From the NCBI RefSeq assembly GCF_900142075.1, contig NZ_FQZO01000006.1, positions 1-64,000 of the forward strand: a stretch of DNA of 64,000 nt, given 5' to 3'. This document shows, one piece after another, positions 14,926-22,818 of this stretch (position 1 is the first letter of the stretch; every line of letters starts with the position of its first letter). This DNA is from Clostridium amylolyticum (GTDB lineage: Bacteria > Bacillota > Clostridia > Clostridiales > Clostridiaceae). The position numbers and the translations under genes were made by a program. The notes under the pieces are model-generated. The model saw only the letters and a program-made list of their open reading frames with translations. It was not told where the DNA came from and searched no databases.

Positions 14926-15173
14926 GTTATTCAAAAGTTATTACCAAATGAGAATTTTTAGTTTCATCATAAACTTTCTGTATAATTTCTTGCTTTAATT
15001 TTTCATCGATTACTTCATTTTCATATGGTGGTTCCCAATTTTTCATTGTATTTTTAAAAGCAATAAACCCCCCAATTACTTTTTCACCTTCAATTTTAAC
15101 TGTTTTACCATCAATCTCAACCTTTATATATGACATTGTTCCTGTTATCTTCATACCTAATCACCTTTCAAAT
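14750..15173. repeat. 424-bp perfect direct repeat, copy B
   Basis: Identical to 3674-4097. The right edge (15173) falls ten bases inside what was the 3' end of the toxin gene, and sequence beyond it is the tail of another junction element. Copy B therefore carries the immunity gene without its toxin. Confidence 0.95.
14927..15154 (-). CDS. Imm74-like immunity protein (copy 2, orphan)
   Basis: A 75-aa protein identical in every residue and base to that at 3851-4078, with the same GGTGATTAGGT ribosome binding site. No toxin gene precedes it; a junction tail does. It could raise the dose of immunity, or protect against siblings that carry the ADP-ribosyl-cyclase-like toxin. It may be the leftover of a cassette whose toxin tip was lost. 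Confidence 0.75.
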   Translation of the reverse strand: MKITGTMSYIKVEIDGKTVKIEGEKVIGGFIAFKNTMKNWEPPYENEVIDEKLKQEIIQKVYDETKNSHLVITFE

Positions 15174-15184
15174 GAAACATTAAC

Positions 15185-15312
15185 CTTTTTAACTTCTTTC
15201 ACTGCATTATTACAATTATGCAGTATTAAATTTTTCTATTTCTATTGATTTAACTACATTCTACTTTATTTATTTTTTATGCAGTTACTTAACTCTTTAT
15301 TATGAATTCACT
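15185..15312 (-). repeat. Toxin-cassette junction element, tail only
   Basis: Contains CACTGCATTATTACAATTATGCAG, GATTTAACTACATTCTACTTTA and TTTATGCAGTTACTTAACTC, as in the tails of copies 2, 4 and 7. The hairpin and head are replaced by the right end of the 424-bp repeat. Confidence 0.6.
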
Positions 15313-15314
15313 TA

Positions 15315-15656
15315 CTACTCTTCTCCATACATTAGGTCATCTAATTCTTGATTTTGTTGTGAAATTTCTCTAAATCTGTTTATTCTACTTAATAAGTAAT
15401 TTACTGTTAATTCTTCTGTTTTATGATTTTCTTCTTTTATTATTGCTAATTTTGCTTCTTGATTTATTAGTTCTTTTAATACTGCTTCAACTACTTCTTT
15501 ACAGTCATCATTTTTAAATAACTCGCATTTAAGAACTGGCTTTTCATTTTCTATAGCACTCTTTATTTCCGCTATAGATTTACCAGTGAATTTTCTAACA
15601 ATTACTATATATTTAGAACTATTATCATCTTTTTTAATTATAATTGAGATACTCAT
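15315..15656 (-). CDS. Probable immunity protein paired with a GHH-like toxin tip
   Basis: A 113-aa protein. It begins MSISIIIKKDDNSSKYIVIV, then FTGKSIAEIKSAIENEKPVL and CKEVVEAVLKELINQEAKL, with a charged C-terminus NQELDDLMYGEE. The strand-helix-strand-helix start suggests a small alpha/beta fold. I have no family name. It follows a GHH-type toxin tip by 20 bp, so an immunity role is inferred. Confidence 0.55.
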   Translation of the reverse strand: MSISIIIKKDDNSSKYIVIVRKFTGKSIAEIKSAIENEKPVLKCELFKNDDCKEVVEAVLKELINQEAKLAIIKEENHKTEELTVNYLLSRINRFREISQQNQELDDLMYGEE

Positions 15657-15676
15657 ATATTGTTATTCCTTCCACT

Positions 15677-15868
15677 TTAAAAATCATCTGGATATAATGG
15701 ATTTATTGGACTTCCTGGATTACTATTTCTATAATTTCTTCCATGCCATTTATTTAAATGCTCGTTAAATGTAGCTGGATAGATGACCTCACCTTTATCA
15801 GCTAAGTGTGGATATTTACTTGAACTATAACTATGATGTCCTATAATTACTTTGCTATTTATCAGAAA
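15677..15868 (-). pseudogene. 5'-truncated GHH-like nuclease toxin tip
   Basis: A 63-codon frame open from a stop upstream: KVIIGHHSYSSSKYPHLAD, then KGEVIYPATFNEHLNKWHG and NYRNSNPGSPINPLYPDDF. The GHH near its start and the HLN-WHG block are typical of HNH/GHH superfamily nuclease toxin domains. The delivery region is missing. This is the rightmost toxin module in the array. Confidence 0.6.
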
Positions 15869-15941
15869 TTAATTAAAGGAGCTTCGTGTGAGTTTATCTA
15901 TGATAAAATCAGCCCTATTAGATGAATGTTCTTTATTGCAC

Positions 15942-17834
15942 CTACATATTTCCATATATTAATTTATACTCATTAATTGCATAGTTATCAGTCATACCTG
16001 AAATATGGTCTACTATATTTCTTACAAGAATTTTTCTTTTTATTATGTATTCATTGGCTAAATCTATATCACCGTCTTCCATCTTTGGCTCACTAAAGCA
16101 AATTGAATACAATTCATCAGTAATCAGTTTAGGATCTCCATTCCTAAAATCTATAACATTTTTGCTTACTCTCCTAATATCCCTATAAATGCGGGTAAGT
16201 GTTCCATCCGGTAGAAGTTTAGGATTATTATAGTATGCTTTAAAGAGAGAAATAACAATCATTTTAGCTTTATCATCAAACCTTGCAACTTCAAAGCTAT
16301 TGATAACTTTTTTTGATATTATAGTCTCAAGGTAATTCAAAATAAATTGGCCCTCATCGCTAAACTTAATTAATTCTTCATCAATTCTATGGTATTTGTT
16401 ATAAAATTCATTGTCAGTGTTATATGAACTTATATTAGTACTAGACTGACTTACAATATCTTTCATAAAATAGGCCAATACTTCTGAAACTAATCGGGAT
16501 CTCATCATACTATTTTCATCTATAAATACTTTATTCTCATTTTTCATCCTATTCAAATCCGATTTTATTTTATCTAAAATATCTCTAATTGGTTTCATTT
16601 TTCTTATTTCACAGCAAGACAACAATTCATCAAAAGTTAAGTCTTTAGCTGCAAAAGCATCATCTAAATCATGTCCTCTCTGCGCAATTTCGTCAGCTAT
16701 ACTAACTATCTGACCTTCCAAAGTAGTTGCAAATTCATATTTTAGGAATAAATATTCTTTATCAGCATTAATTAAAAATTCATCCACATCAAAGCATTTT
16801 TTTGAACACGATTTCATATTACATTTTTCACAATTCTTAACTTTACCTTTAGTATGTTTAAGAACTCCTTCTAACACCTGATACGTAATGTCCAATCCCT
16901 CGTATTCAAAATATTTTTCTTCTAGATATGTAAGCACTCTTAATCCTTGGAAATTATGTTTAAACCCACCAAAGTCTATTTTATCACCACATGGTATTAC
17001 TTTAAGTTCATTGCGCAATATACTATTTAATGTTCTCTCACCTTGGTGCCCAAAAGGTGTATGTCCAATATCATGAGCTAATGCTATTGCTTCTGTTAGA
17101 TCAGAGTTCAAGTTTAAACTTAAAGATAATCCTCTTGCTATCTGTGATACTTCTAAAGTATGAGTCATCCTTGTTCTAAAGTGATCTCCTTTTGATGCTG
17201 TGAAAATTTGAGCTTTATCAACTAACCTTCTTGAAGCCTTAGCATGCACGATACGTTCACGGTCTCTCTGAAATTCATTTCTATTCTTATCAATTTCATT
17301 TATCGCAATTGGTCTTTTACAGTGTTCATTCTTTTGACTTAAATCGCTTAAATTATTATCGTGAAAATTAGGTTCATATTTTTGATCTTCATATTGCATT
17401 CTATTTACAATATAACTCTCTTTTAATGCAAATTTTAGATGTTTCATCAATTCTTTAGATGTCTCAATGCTTAAATATGAGTTAAACATGAAATCATTTT
17501 TTAAATCTAACCCTGAGTTCTTAATAAAGTTATCAATAATTAATCTCGAATCTGTAAAGTTAGAAACTTTATATTCCAACCTATTAGTTCCATTAATGTT
17601 TCCATATGCTAGATACAGTTCCAAAGGATTAAACTCAGACTGCTTTTCATTAAAAACAATAAATACCACGTCAAAACCATCGTGAAGTTTCAATTCTTGA
17701 AGAATTAAATTATCGTTATTCCCTTTTATATAATAATGTCGATTGCTCTTAGTATTTAAACTCTCTCTGAGAAAGTTAATAATTTGACTTTGATCTTTTT
17801 TAAATTTAGCAATAAGATAAAAATTATTATTCAC
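15942..17834 (-). CDS. dGTPase-family HD phosphohydrolase with N-terminal extension
   Basis: A 630-aa protein. The start is GTG (17832-17834), with AAGGGGG 11 bases upstream. Residues about 1-190 are an extension with no recognised domain. The rest is a dGTPase: RDRERIVHAKASRRLVDK, KGDHFRTRMTHTLEVSQIAR, then ALAHDIGHTPFGHQGE with the metal-binding HD pair. It predicts hydrolysis of dGTP to deoxyguanosine and triphosphate. A Cys cluster CEKCNMKSCSKKC (about residues 335-350) is unusual for the family and may bind zinc. It lies 243 bp downstream of the QueC-like gene on the same strand. Nucleotide-depleting dGTPases are known anti-phage effectors, so a linked role is plausible. Confidence 0.78.
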   Translation of the reverse strand: MNNNFYLIAKFKKDQSQIINFLRESLNTKSNRHYYIKGNNDNLILQELKLHDGFDVVFIVFNEKQSEFNPLELYLAYGNINGTNRLEYKVSNFTDSRLIIDNFIKNSGLDLKNDFMFNSYLSIETSKELMKHLKFALKESYIVNRMQYEDQKYEPNFHDNNLSDLSQKNEHCKRPIAINEIDKNRNEFQRDRERIVHAKASRRLVDKAQIFTASKGDHFRTRMTHTLEVSQIARGLSLSLNLNSDLTEAIALAHDIGHTPFGHQGERTLNSILRNELKVIPCGDKIDFGGFKHNFQGLRVLTYLEEKYFEYEGLDITYQVLEGVLKHTKGKVKNCEKCNMKSCSKKCFDVDEFLINADKEYLFLKYEFATTLEGQIVSIADEIAQRGHDLDDAFAAKDLTFDELLSCCEIRKMKPIRDILDKIKSDLNRMKNENKVFIDENSMMRSRLVSEVLAYFMKDIVSQSSTNISSYNTDNEFYNKYHRIDEELIKFSDEGQFILNYLETIISKKVINSFEVARFDDKAKMIVISLFKAYYNNPKLLPDGTLTRIYRDIRRVSKNVIDFRNGDPKLITDELYSICFSEPKMEDGDIDLANEYIIKRKILVRNIVDHISGMTDNYAINEYKLIYGNM

Positions 17835-18077
17835 CCTTATTAATACCCCCTTAACAATTATTATCTAATCTTCTTTAATTTAATCTACCACATTATTTTT
17901 TAGATTTAAGAATGAGAAATTACAATTATAAATTCTAATCCTATATATTAAATTTACATTTTAATATAGTAAAAGATATATGAAACTAAAATAAATTAAT
18001 TACACCCTCACTCTTGCATTTGCTAATATAGTCATTATGTTATTCAAGAAATAAATCACCCATTATTTAAATTTAAA

Positions 18078-18713
18078 TTATTGAATTGCTAATTTTTTTA
18101 AAAGGAGAGCATTTTCTCTATCTAAACAGCTTGTACATAACATACAATGCCTATTACCAACTGAATTACATGAGAAAGTTAATTCTATAGGCACATTGTA
18201 TCTTATTGCATCCTCAATTACTTTTTTTCTATCCATATTCGCATAAGGTGCAATTATATTGTACTTACCTAAAGAAATTTCGAGTGTTTTTTTCATCTCA
18301 TCTAGGAACTCTTTTGAAGTATCGCTATAAGAATCTCCAACAACACCTATCGCAATATTTGTAGCATTTATCTTATATGCATATGCCGCTGCTAAAGATA
18401 GCAATATTAGATTTCTATTCGGGAAAAACTCATCCTTATACCAATCTTCTCTTGAAGTTACATCATTGGGATATTCACCAACAAGTGACCCACACCCAAT
18501 TTTACTAACATCCTGAATATTAATTATCATTAATTTATTATTTATTAATCCTTCAATAATTTTTTCAATTGCTGCTATTTCTCCTTCATATGATGTTTGT
18601 CCATAATTAATATAGAGTGGAAATATATCGTATTTTTTTCTAATTAAATAAAATAGAAGAACTGTTGAGTCAATTCCACCTGAAAAAAGTAAAACAACTT
18701 TATTATTGTACAT
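18078..18713 (-). CDS. QueC-like 7-cyano-7-deazaguanine synthase family enzyme
   Basis: 211 aa from the ATG at 18711-18713, which has GAAGAGGTGG in front; a start 30 bp upstream has no such site. The start overlaps the end of the upstream gene by 11 bp. It has the PP-loop SGGIDST (residues 11-17), ADP-forming-ligase features such as NRNLILLSLAAAYA, and the four-Cys zinc site CNSVGNRHCMLCTSC near the end, all as in QueC. QueC makes preQ0 from carboxy-deazaguanine using ATP and ammonia. No other queuosine genes are nearby, and the partners are a glycosylase and a kinase/transferase. A specialised, defence-type QueC is likely, as in type IV CBASS Cap9. Confidence 0.8.
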   Translation of the reverse strand: MYNNKVVLLFSGGIDSTVLLFYLIRKKYDIFPLYINYGQTSYEGEIAAIEKIIEGLINNKLMIINIQDVSKIGCGSLVGEYPNDVTSREDWYKDEFFPNRNLILLSLAAAYAYKINATNIAIGVVGDSYSDTSKEFLDEMKKTLEISLGKYNIIAPYANMDRKKVIEDAIRYNVPIELTFSCNSVGNRHCMLCTSCLDRENALLLKKLAIQ

Positions 18714-19980
18714 ACTTTTCCACCTCTTCAATAAGATTATCAATATTACTAACTATTGCACTACATCCACAAGATATCATATTATTTAAACCACCAACGC
18801 TAGTTTTATAACCAATTATGGGCACTCCTTTCTTTAATGCGTAACCCATTTCAAAATATGTCCCAGGATCGTTATGGTCGATTAATGCAATTACTATATT
18901 AGCTTTTTCTAACAATTCAATGTCTAAATTGAAAACTCTTTTTCTTTCTTCATAAGTCGAGTCCAATTTAACAATCCCATTACTATGAAATGGAGATAAT
19001 ACTTTTATTTTTCTCAATTCTAACATTTGTTTCACATAGTTTACCCAATAAAGTTCTTGCTCACTAAAAAAAGGTCCTGCTAAATATGCAACTACTTCTT
19101 TAGTTTTATTAATACTATTTCTTTTTCTTTCTTTTAATTCCAACTTTATTGCTAGTTTATTTGGCATTCTTTCTATTTCAAATTTTTCAATAAAACTTGC
19201 TGCAAGACACGAAGCTACTTCTATGCTATAAACAATATCTTTGGTTTCTAAAAAAGTGGCAGCTAACGCTCCATCAAAAACATCTCCTGACCCCAATGTG
19301 CATATAGCATTACTTCTAAATGAAGGAATCTTAGTTATTTTTCTATCTTCGCTAATTAATATACATCCTCTGATACCTCTTTTAATAACTATATGCTTTA
19401 TCCTTTCTTTAGATAATATATTAATGGCATCTTTAATATTTCGAGAATTAGATAATAACATTGCTTCATCTTCATTTACTAAAAGAATATCTGTATATTT
19501 CAATGCTTTTTTCGCCTCATTTATCGATATTTCATTAGGTTTTGGATCCAAAAACACAAGAATATTATTATTTTGAGCATACTCACACATATAAAGTGGT
19601 ATAGTATGGCCTATTGGAAAAATCAAAATTGCTTGTGATTTTTTAGGAATTTCAGGATAATAATTATAATTATTCTTAAAAAAACTCATAGGCCTACTAA
19701 TTTTATGCTCATAATTTCTATAACCTGTTACCAAATACTTTGGCAACTCGTACTCTTCATTCTTTAATGCATGGTCCAAAGTTACTCCTATAGAATTCCA
19801 TATAAAAATTTGATAGTCCAAAATCTCTGAATTATAGACCGTTAGGAATTCAACCTTCATGTCTTGCTTAGCAGCTGCTATTGAAGCATATAGTCCTGCT
19901 CCTCCACATCTATTATAAATATCATTATTAGAATGTACTAATAAATCTAATGCTATTTCTCCATAAACTGCTAAACTCAT
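18703..19980 (-). CDS. PfkB-family kinase fused to nucleoside 2-deoxyribosyltransferase
   Basis: A 425-aa two-domain protein. Residues 1-280 form a ribokinase/PfkB fold: GGAGLYASIAAAKQ near the start, DPKPNEIS, NEDEAMLL and the anion-hole/catalytic motif TLGSGDVFDGA. Residues 292-425 are a nucleoside 2-deoxyribosyltransferase: AYLAGPFFSEQELYW, DPGTYFEMGYALKKG with the catalytic Glu, and PIIGYK. Together they could swap the base of a deoxynucleoside and phosphorylate the product. The gene starts 2 bp after the glycosylase stop and overlaps the QueC start, so all three are translated as a unit. I know of no characterised protein with this exact fusion. Confidence 0.8.
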   Translation of the reverse strand: MSLAVYGEIALDLLVHSNNDIYNRCGGAGLYASIAAAKQDMKVEFLTVYNSEILDYQIFIWNSIGVTLDHALKNEEYELPKYLVTGYRNYEHKISRPMSFFKNNYNYYPEIPKKSQAILIFPIGHTIPLYMCEYAQNNNILVFLDPKPNEISINEAKKALKYTDILLVNEDEAMLLSNSRNIKDAINILSKERIKHIVIKRGIRGCILISEDRKITKIPSFRSNAICTLGSGDVFDGALAATFLETKDIVYSIEVASCLAASFIEKFEIERMPNKLAIKLELKERKRNSINKTKEVVAYLAGPFFSEQELYWVNYVKQMLELRKIKVLSPFHSNGIVKLDSTYEERKRVFNLDIELLEKANIVIALIDHNDPGTYFEMGYALKKGVPIIGYKTSVGGLNNMISCGCSAIVSNIDNLIEEVEKYVQ

Positions 19981-19982
19981 AC

Positions 19983-20699
19983 CTACTCACACCTCACATG
20001 TTCTAAATATCCACATCTGCCTAAAGTCCAAAGCAAATAATCCATCTTCCCCAAAGTTACTCCTATGTTGTCACACAAGTTCCTTAAAGTATCTTCAACA
20101 TATAAATATGACTTTTCAGACAGATTTTTTGGCACTTCAATACCCATTTTTGAAATAAACCTTAAAATATGCACATCCAACACAGCATAATTCTCACAAT
20201 AACCAATATTTCTAAGTAACCAACTTGCCGATTTCAAACCAACACCTGGACAATTACAAAGCCACTCTCTAGCTTTATTTCCTTCTGTCTGTAGCTTTTT
20301 ATCAATATTCCATTGACATTCACTCCATAACCAATAACCAGCTTCAGCCACAGTTATTGATTTAGTATCAATAAATCTATACTTCCTTAACTCACTAGAT
20401 TTGGTTCTAGGTTCAAATTGTTTTGTATTAAATTCATTTTTTAGCAATTCTGAAGTAATAATCAAATCTTCTTTATTAATAAATAAATTACTATTAAGTA
20501 GTTTTTTATGTTTTAACACTCTCAATGCTGATATATTTAATTCATAACTTATTCCAAATCCACCTAAAACTATAAAAAAGAACTCTTCAATTAACTTCGT
20601 ATTATTTAATTTTATATTAAAGTTTAAGTTTTCTTGTACGTATCCTCCATACATTTGCCATAGGTCATCTAATACTCTTTCGGCATTCAGCGAAACCAT
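19983..20699 (-). CDS. OGG-type HhH-GPD DNA glycosylase/lyase
   Basis: A 238-aa protein. The HhH-GPD core is clear: AREWLCNCPGVGLKSASWLL with the helix-hairpin-helix and the lysine expected for bifunctional OGG-like enzymes, then YAVLDVHILRFISKMG with the catalytic Asp. The C-terminus has MDYLLWTLGRCGY. N-terminal residues 1-110 are less conserved. Such enzymes cut the N-glycosidic bond of an abnormal base and nick the strand. Lying 1 bp downstream of the HIRAN-like gene and 2 bp upstream of PfkB-NDT, it is likely to act with them. OGG-like Cap11 is a known companion of QueC-like Cap9 in type IV CBASS. Confidence 0.8.
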   Translation of the reverse strand: MVSLNAERVLDDLWQMYGGYVQENLNFNIKLNNTKLIEEFFFIVLGGFGISYELNISALRVLKHKKLLNSNLFINKEDLIITSELLKNEFNTKQFEPRTKSSELRKYRFIDTKSITVAEAGYWLWSECQWNIDKKLQTEGNKAREWLCNCPGVGLKSASWLLRNIGYCENYAVLDVHILRFISKMGIEVPKNLSEKSYLYVEDTLRNLCDNIGVTLGKMDYLLWTLGRCGYLEHVRCE

Positions 20700-20700
20700 T

Positions 20701-21057
20701 TTATATTACACCTTCAATCTTAACATCTATTTCTGGACTATATCTATTTCCTGAAATATTGACAATATAGCCATCATATCTCCATCCCTCTTTTATACAA
20801 TTAATTAAATTTACTAATCTAATCGGTAGATATCCAATAAAAAAATTATCACTTACTCTTCTTATTTCAAGTCTTGGTAAAGTTTCCTCAATCAAAATGA
20901 CTTGTATACAATCTCCTTCCCTAACTTCATTCCATATTGACTCTACTTGTTCTACACTATCATTAATTACAACGCCAAATTCATATTCCCCCCCACAATA
21001 ATTTGATTGTGCTACGCCTCCACTATGAATTGGTGAATAAGGGCTAGATCCTCCCAT
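20701..21057 (-). CDS. Small beta-rich protein, HIRAN-like
   Basis: A 118-aa protein, first gene of the base-modification operon. It opens with a Gly/Ser-rich MGGSSPYSPIHSGGVAQSN. The body has VREGDCIQVILIEETLPRL, RRVSDNFFIGYLPIRLVNLI and GWRYDGYIVNISGN. The order GD-x-(hydrophobic strand), then IGYLP, then G(Y)I-x-NI resembles HIRAN domains, which bind DNA ends. I rate this as a moderate match by eye. An AAGGAGGAGAATAGG ribosome binding site precedes the ATG. It may guide the glycosylase to DNA. Confidence 0.5.
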   Translation of the reverse strand: MGGSSPYSPIHSGGVAQSNYCGGEYEFGVVINDSVEQVESIWNEVREGDCIQVILIEETLPRLEIRRVSDNFFIGYLPIRLVNLINCIKEGWRYDGYIVNISGNRYSPEIDVKIEGVI

Positions 21058-21547
21058 CCTATTCTCCTCCTTGAAATATGTTCTAAAGTATTACATTATA
21101 TGAATATACTACAAAAAATTCAAATTTCCTCTATATTAATAATTATTTGTAAATTATTTAAAGTAATAGCTCTCACTTTTAGATTATATAAATTTATGGA
21201 CATAATACTAGAAGTTAATTAATTTCATACTAGTAATCGTTATCAAATTCTCTATGTCATCTTTTTTACATAATAATTTATACTCCCATACTCTATAACA
21301 TTTTGTGTATTAAACTATTCTTCTTTTTGTTATTTAATTTAATAACACTTTATAGCTTAATTTATTATTTTTATATTCTCATTTTTTAGTTGTATATTTT
21401 CACCAATTATTTTTCCCTATAATTATCTATTCGTTTCATTAAATAATTTTCCGATTTTCAGTTATTAAATTTAATAAATATACTAACAAAAAGTTTATAT
21501 GCTGGATTTTTTCTTACTTTAATCCCATTGCTAACATTAAGAAACTT
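21058..21547. other. Non-coding AT-rich stretch upstream of the base-modification operon
   Basis: I see no gene here. It must contain the promoter of the operon at 18078-21057, but no clear TTGACA/TATAAT pair could be fixed with confidence. The composition is very AT-rich throughout. Confidence 0.4.
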
Positions 21548-21745
21548 TATTCGTTGAACTTAACTTATTAAAAATGATTGAAATAAATTCACTATAAGTT
21601 GCCTTACCTTTTCATTATTAATAGTGTATGCAATAGCTTATTCATAGCATCAACTTGTCAGCTACCCCAAGCAACTCAAAATTATTTTCGAGATATTTAG
21701 CTCCTTGATAGGCTGCATCTAGGTTTATACAAAATATGCAATTTC
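21548..21745 (-). pseudogene. Relic of a Spo0A C-terminal-domain protein
   Basis: Read on the minus strand, broken frames give AYQGAKYLE, then an AIAYTINNEKGKATYSEFI-like line with frameshifts, then SIIFNKL. At nucleotide level, about 21600-21680 lines up with the end of spo0A in this window (60300-60390): both read GATGCTAT.AATAA followed by AATGA.AAAGG.AAG.CAAC. Several stops and at least one frameshift show it is dead. It is a degraded paralogue of the Spo0A DNA-binding domain, not a copy of spo0A itself. Confidence 0.6.
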
Positions 21746-22044
21746 CAGCAACGCATTCCCAGTAAATAATAATCTCATTTTTTCACTTTATTAAGCACTC
21801 AAGACAATTCTTTATAAGCTTAAATGGTAAAATATTCAGATACTAAAGATATTTTTCAACCTGTCGTAATGTTGCTATTAAATTGATGCCCAATTTTTCC
21901 AAATATCTTATCATTCATTTTTTATGTTGTTCTAGATTGTAATCCACCCCATAACTACAATATTCTCCCTATTATTGTAACATTTTACGAAATAATTTTC
22001 CATGATTTATTATATAGACCATTACTTATTATAATTAGGCAAAA

Positions 22045-22073
22045 TTTTACCACCATTTTTAATGGTGGTAAAA
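22045..22073. terminator. Bidirectional hairpin terminator
   Basis: A 13-bp perfect stem TTTTACCACCATT / AATGGTGGTAAAA with a 3-base loop. It is T-rich on one side and A-rich on the other, so it can work in both directions. It lies 140 bp downstream of the MrcB-like gene. Confidence 0.65.
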
Positions 22074-22157
22074 AACTGCGCAACAAAATTGTAAGCACCT
22101 ATTTATCTATTATGTTTCCATAATGCAAAACCTTGGTTTAGCATGCAACAACAAATT

Positions 22158-22183
22158 CACTTTGCAAAACTTTAAGCAAAGTG
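22158..22183. terminator. Small hairpin downstream of the MrcB-like gene
   Basis: An 8-bp stem CACTTTGC / GCAAAGTG with a 10-base loop, 31 bp after the end of the gene at 22214. There is no strong T-run, so its termination role is uncertain. Nothing else is recognisable between 21746 and 22213. Confidence 0.35.
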
Positions 22184-22213
22184 TAATGGTATATTTATTG
22201 ATCTGACAATTTC

Positions 22214-22813
22214 TTACGTTACCTCACTTCTTCCACTTAATAATACTTTTCTATAGAGCTCCATAAACCAGATTATATCTCTCAAGAATTTTTCAGGATA
22301 TAACTTAAGCATTTCTATATCATAATAAATAGCTTTTATATTTCCTTCCTCATATGATTTTGGTCTCTTCAAATTTCCATGTATATTACTTGTAAGATCA
22401 ATATCATCAATTATATTATTCTTATATTCAATACCATAAGTTGCTATTATATCATTAGCTTTACGCTTAAATTTATTTTTATCGTTTAATATATCAATTT
22501 TTTTCCTATTTTCTGTACCTTGATTTAAAGAAACATAAATTCCTTCATTTCTCTTTATTAATAACGCTACATATATACCTTGTGTCATATATTTTGAGAA
22601 TTTAGGATCTCTTAATGCATATAATGGTATAAATGGTTTATTAGGTTTTCCTTCAATAGTATTGTACTCTACTTCATAGTCCTTCAGAAATCGAGTTAGC
22701 TTATCACATACTTTGTCAAATATAGGTTTTATACTATCTAAAGGCATACCTGCTTTAGTATATAAATCATAGTTCTCTATAATAAAGATAATATCATTAC
22801 ACAAATCATTCAT
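22214..22813 (-). CDS. MrcB_N (DUF3578)-domain protein, probable restriction component
   Basis: A 199-aa protein. Residues 45-125 match the MrcB_N/DUF3578 pattern: KPNKPFIPLYALRD, YMTQGIYVALLIKRNEGIYV and SLNQGTENRKK. This domain recognises (often modified) DNA in McrB-like and type II restriction proteins. A nuclease domain is not evident in the C-terminal 75 residues, so the protein may be truncated or carry an unrecognised one. It follows a DNA methyltransferase reading frame and its ribosome binding site is buried in a perfect hairpin (22819-22861). Confidence 0.65.
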   Translation of the reverse strand: MNDLCNDIIFIIENYDLYTKAGMPLDSIKPIFDKVCDKLTRFLKDYEVEYNTIEGKPNKPFIPLYALRDPKFSKYMTQGIYVALLIKRNEGIYVSLNQGTENRKKIDILNDKNKFKRKANDIIATYGIEYKNNIIDDIDLTSNIHGNLKRPKSYEEGNIKAIYYDIEMLKLYPEKFLRDIIWFMELYRKVLLSGRSEVT

Positions 22814-22818
22814 AAAAC

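Noticed and set aside
18078..18713. Ordinary queuosine biosynthesis locus
   Set aside because: No queD, queE, queF or folE gene is nearby, and the partners are a glycosylase and a PfkB-NDT fusion.
18078..21057. Type IV CBASS
   Set aside because: QueC and OGG homologues are present, but there is no CD-NTase, no TGT (Cap10) and no standard CBASS effector in the neighbourhood. The resemblance is partial only.
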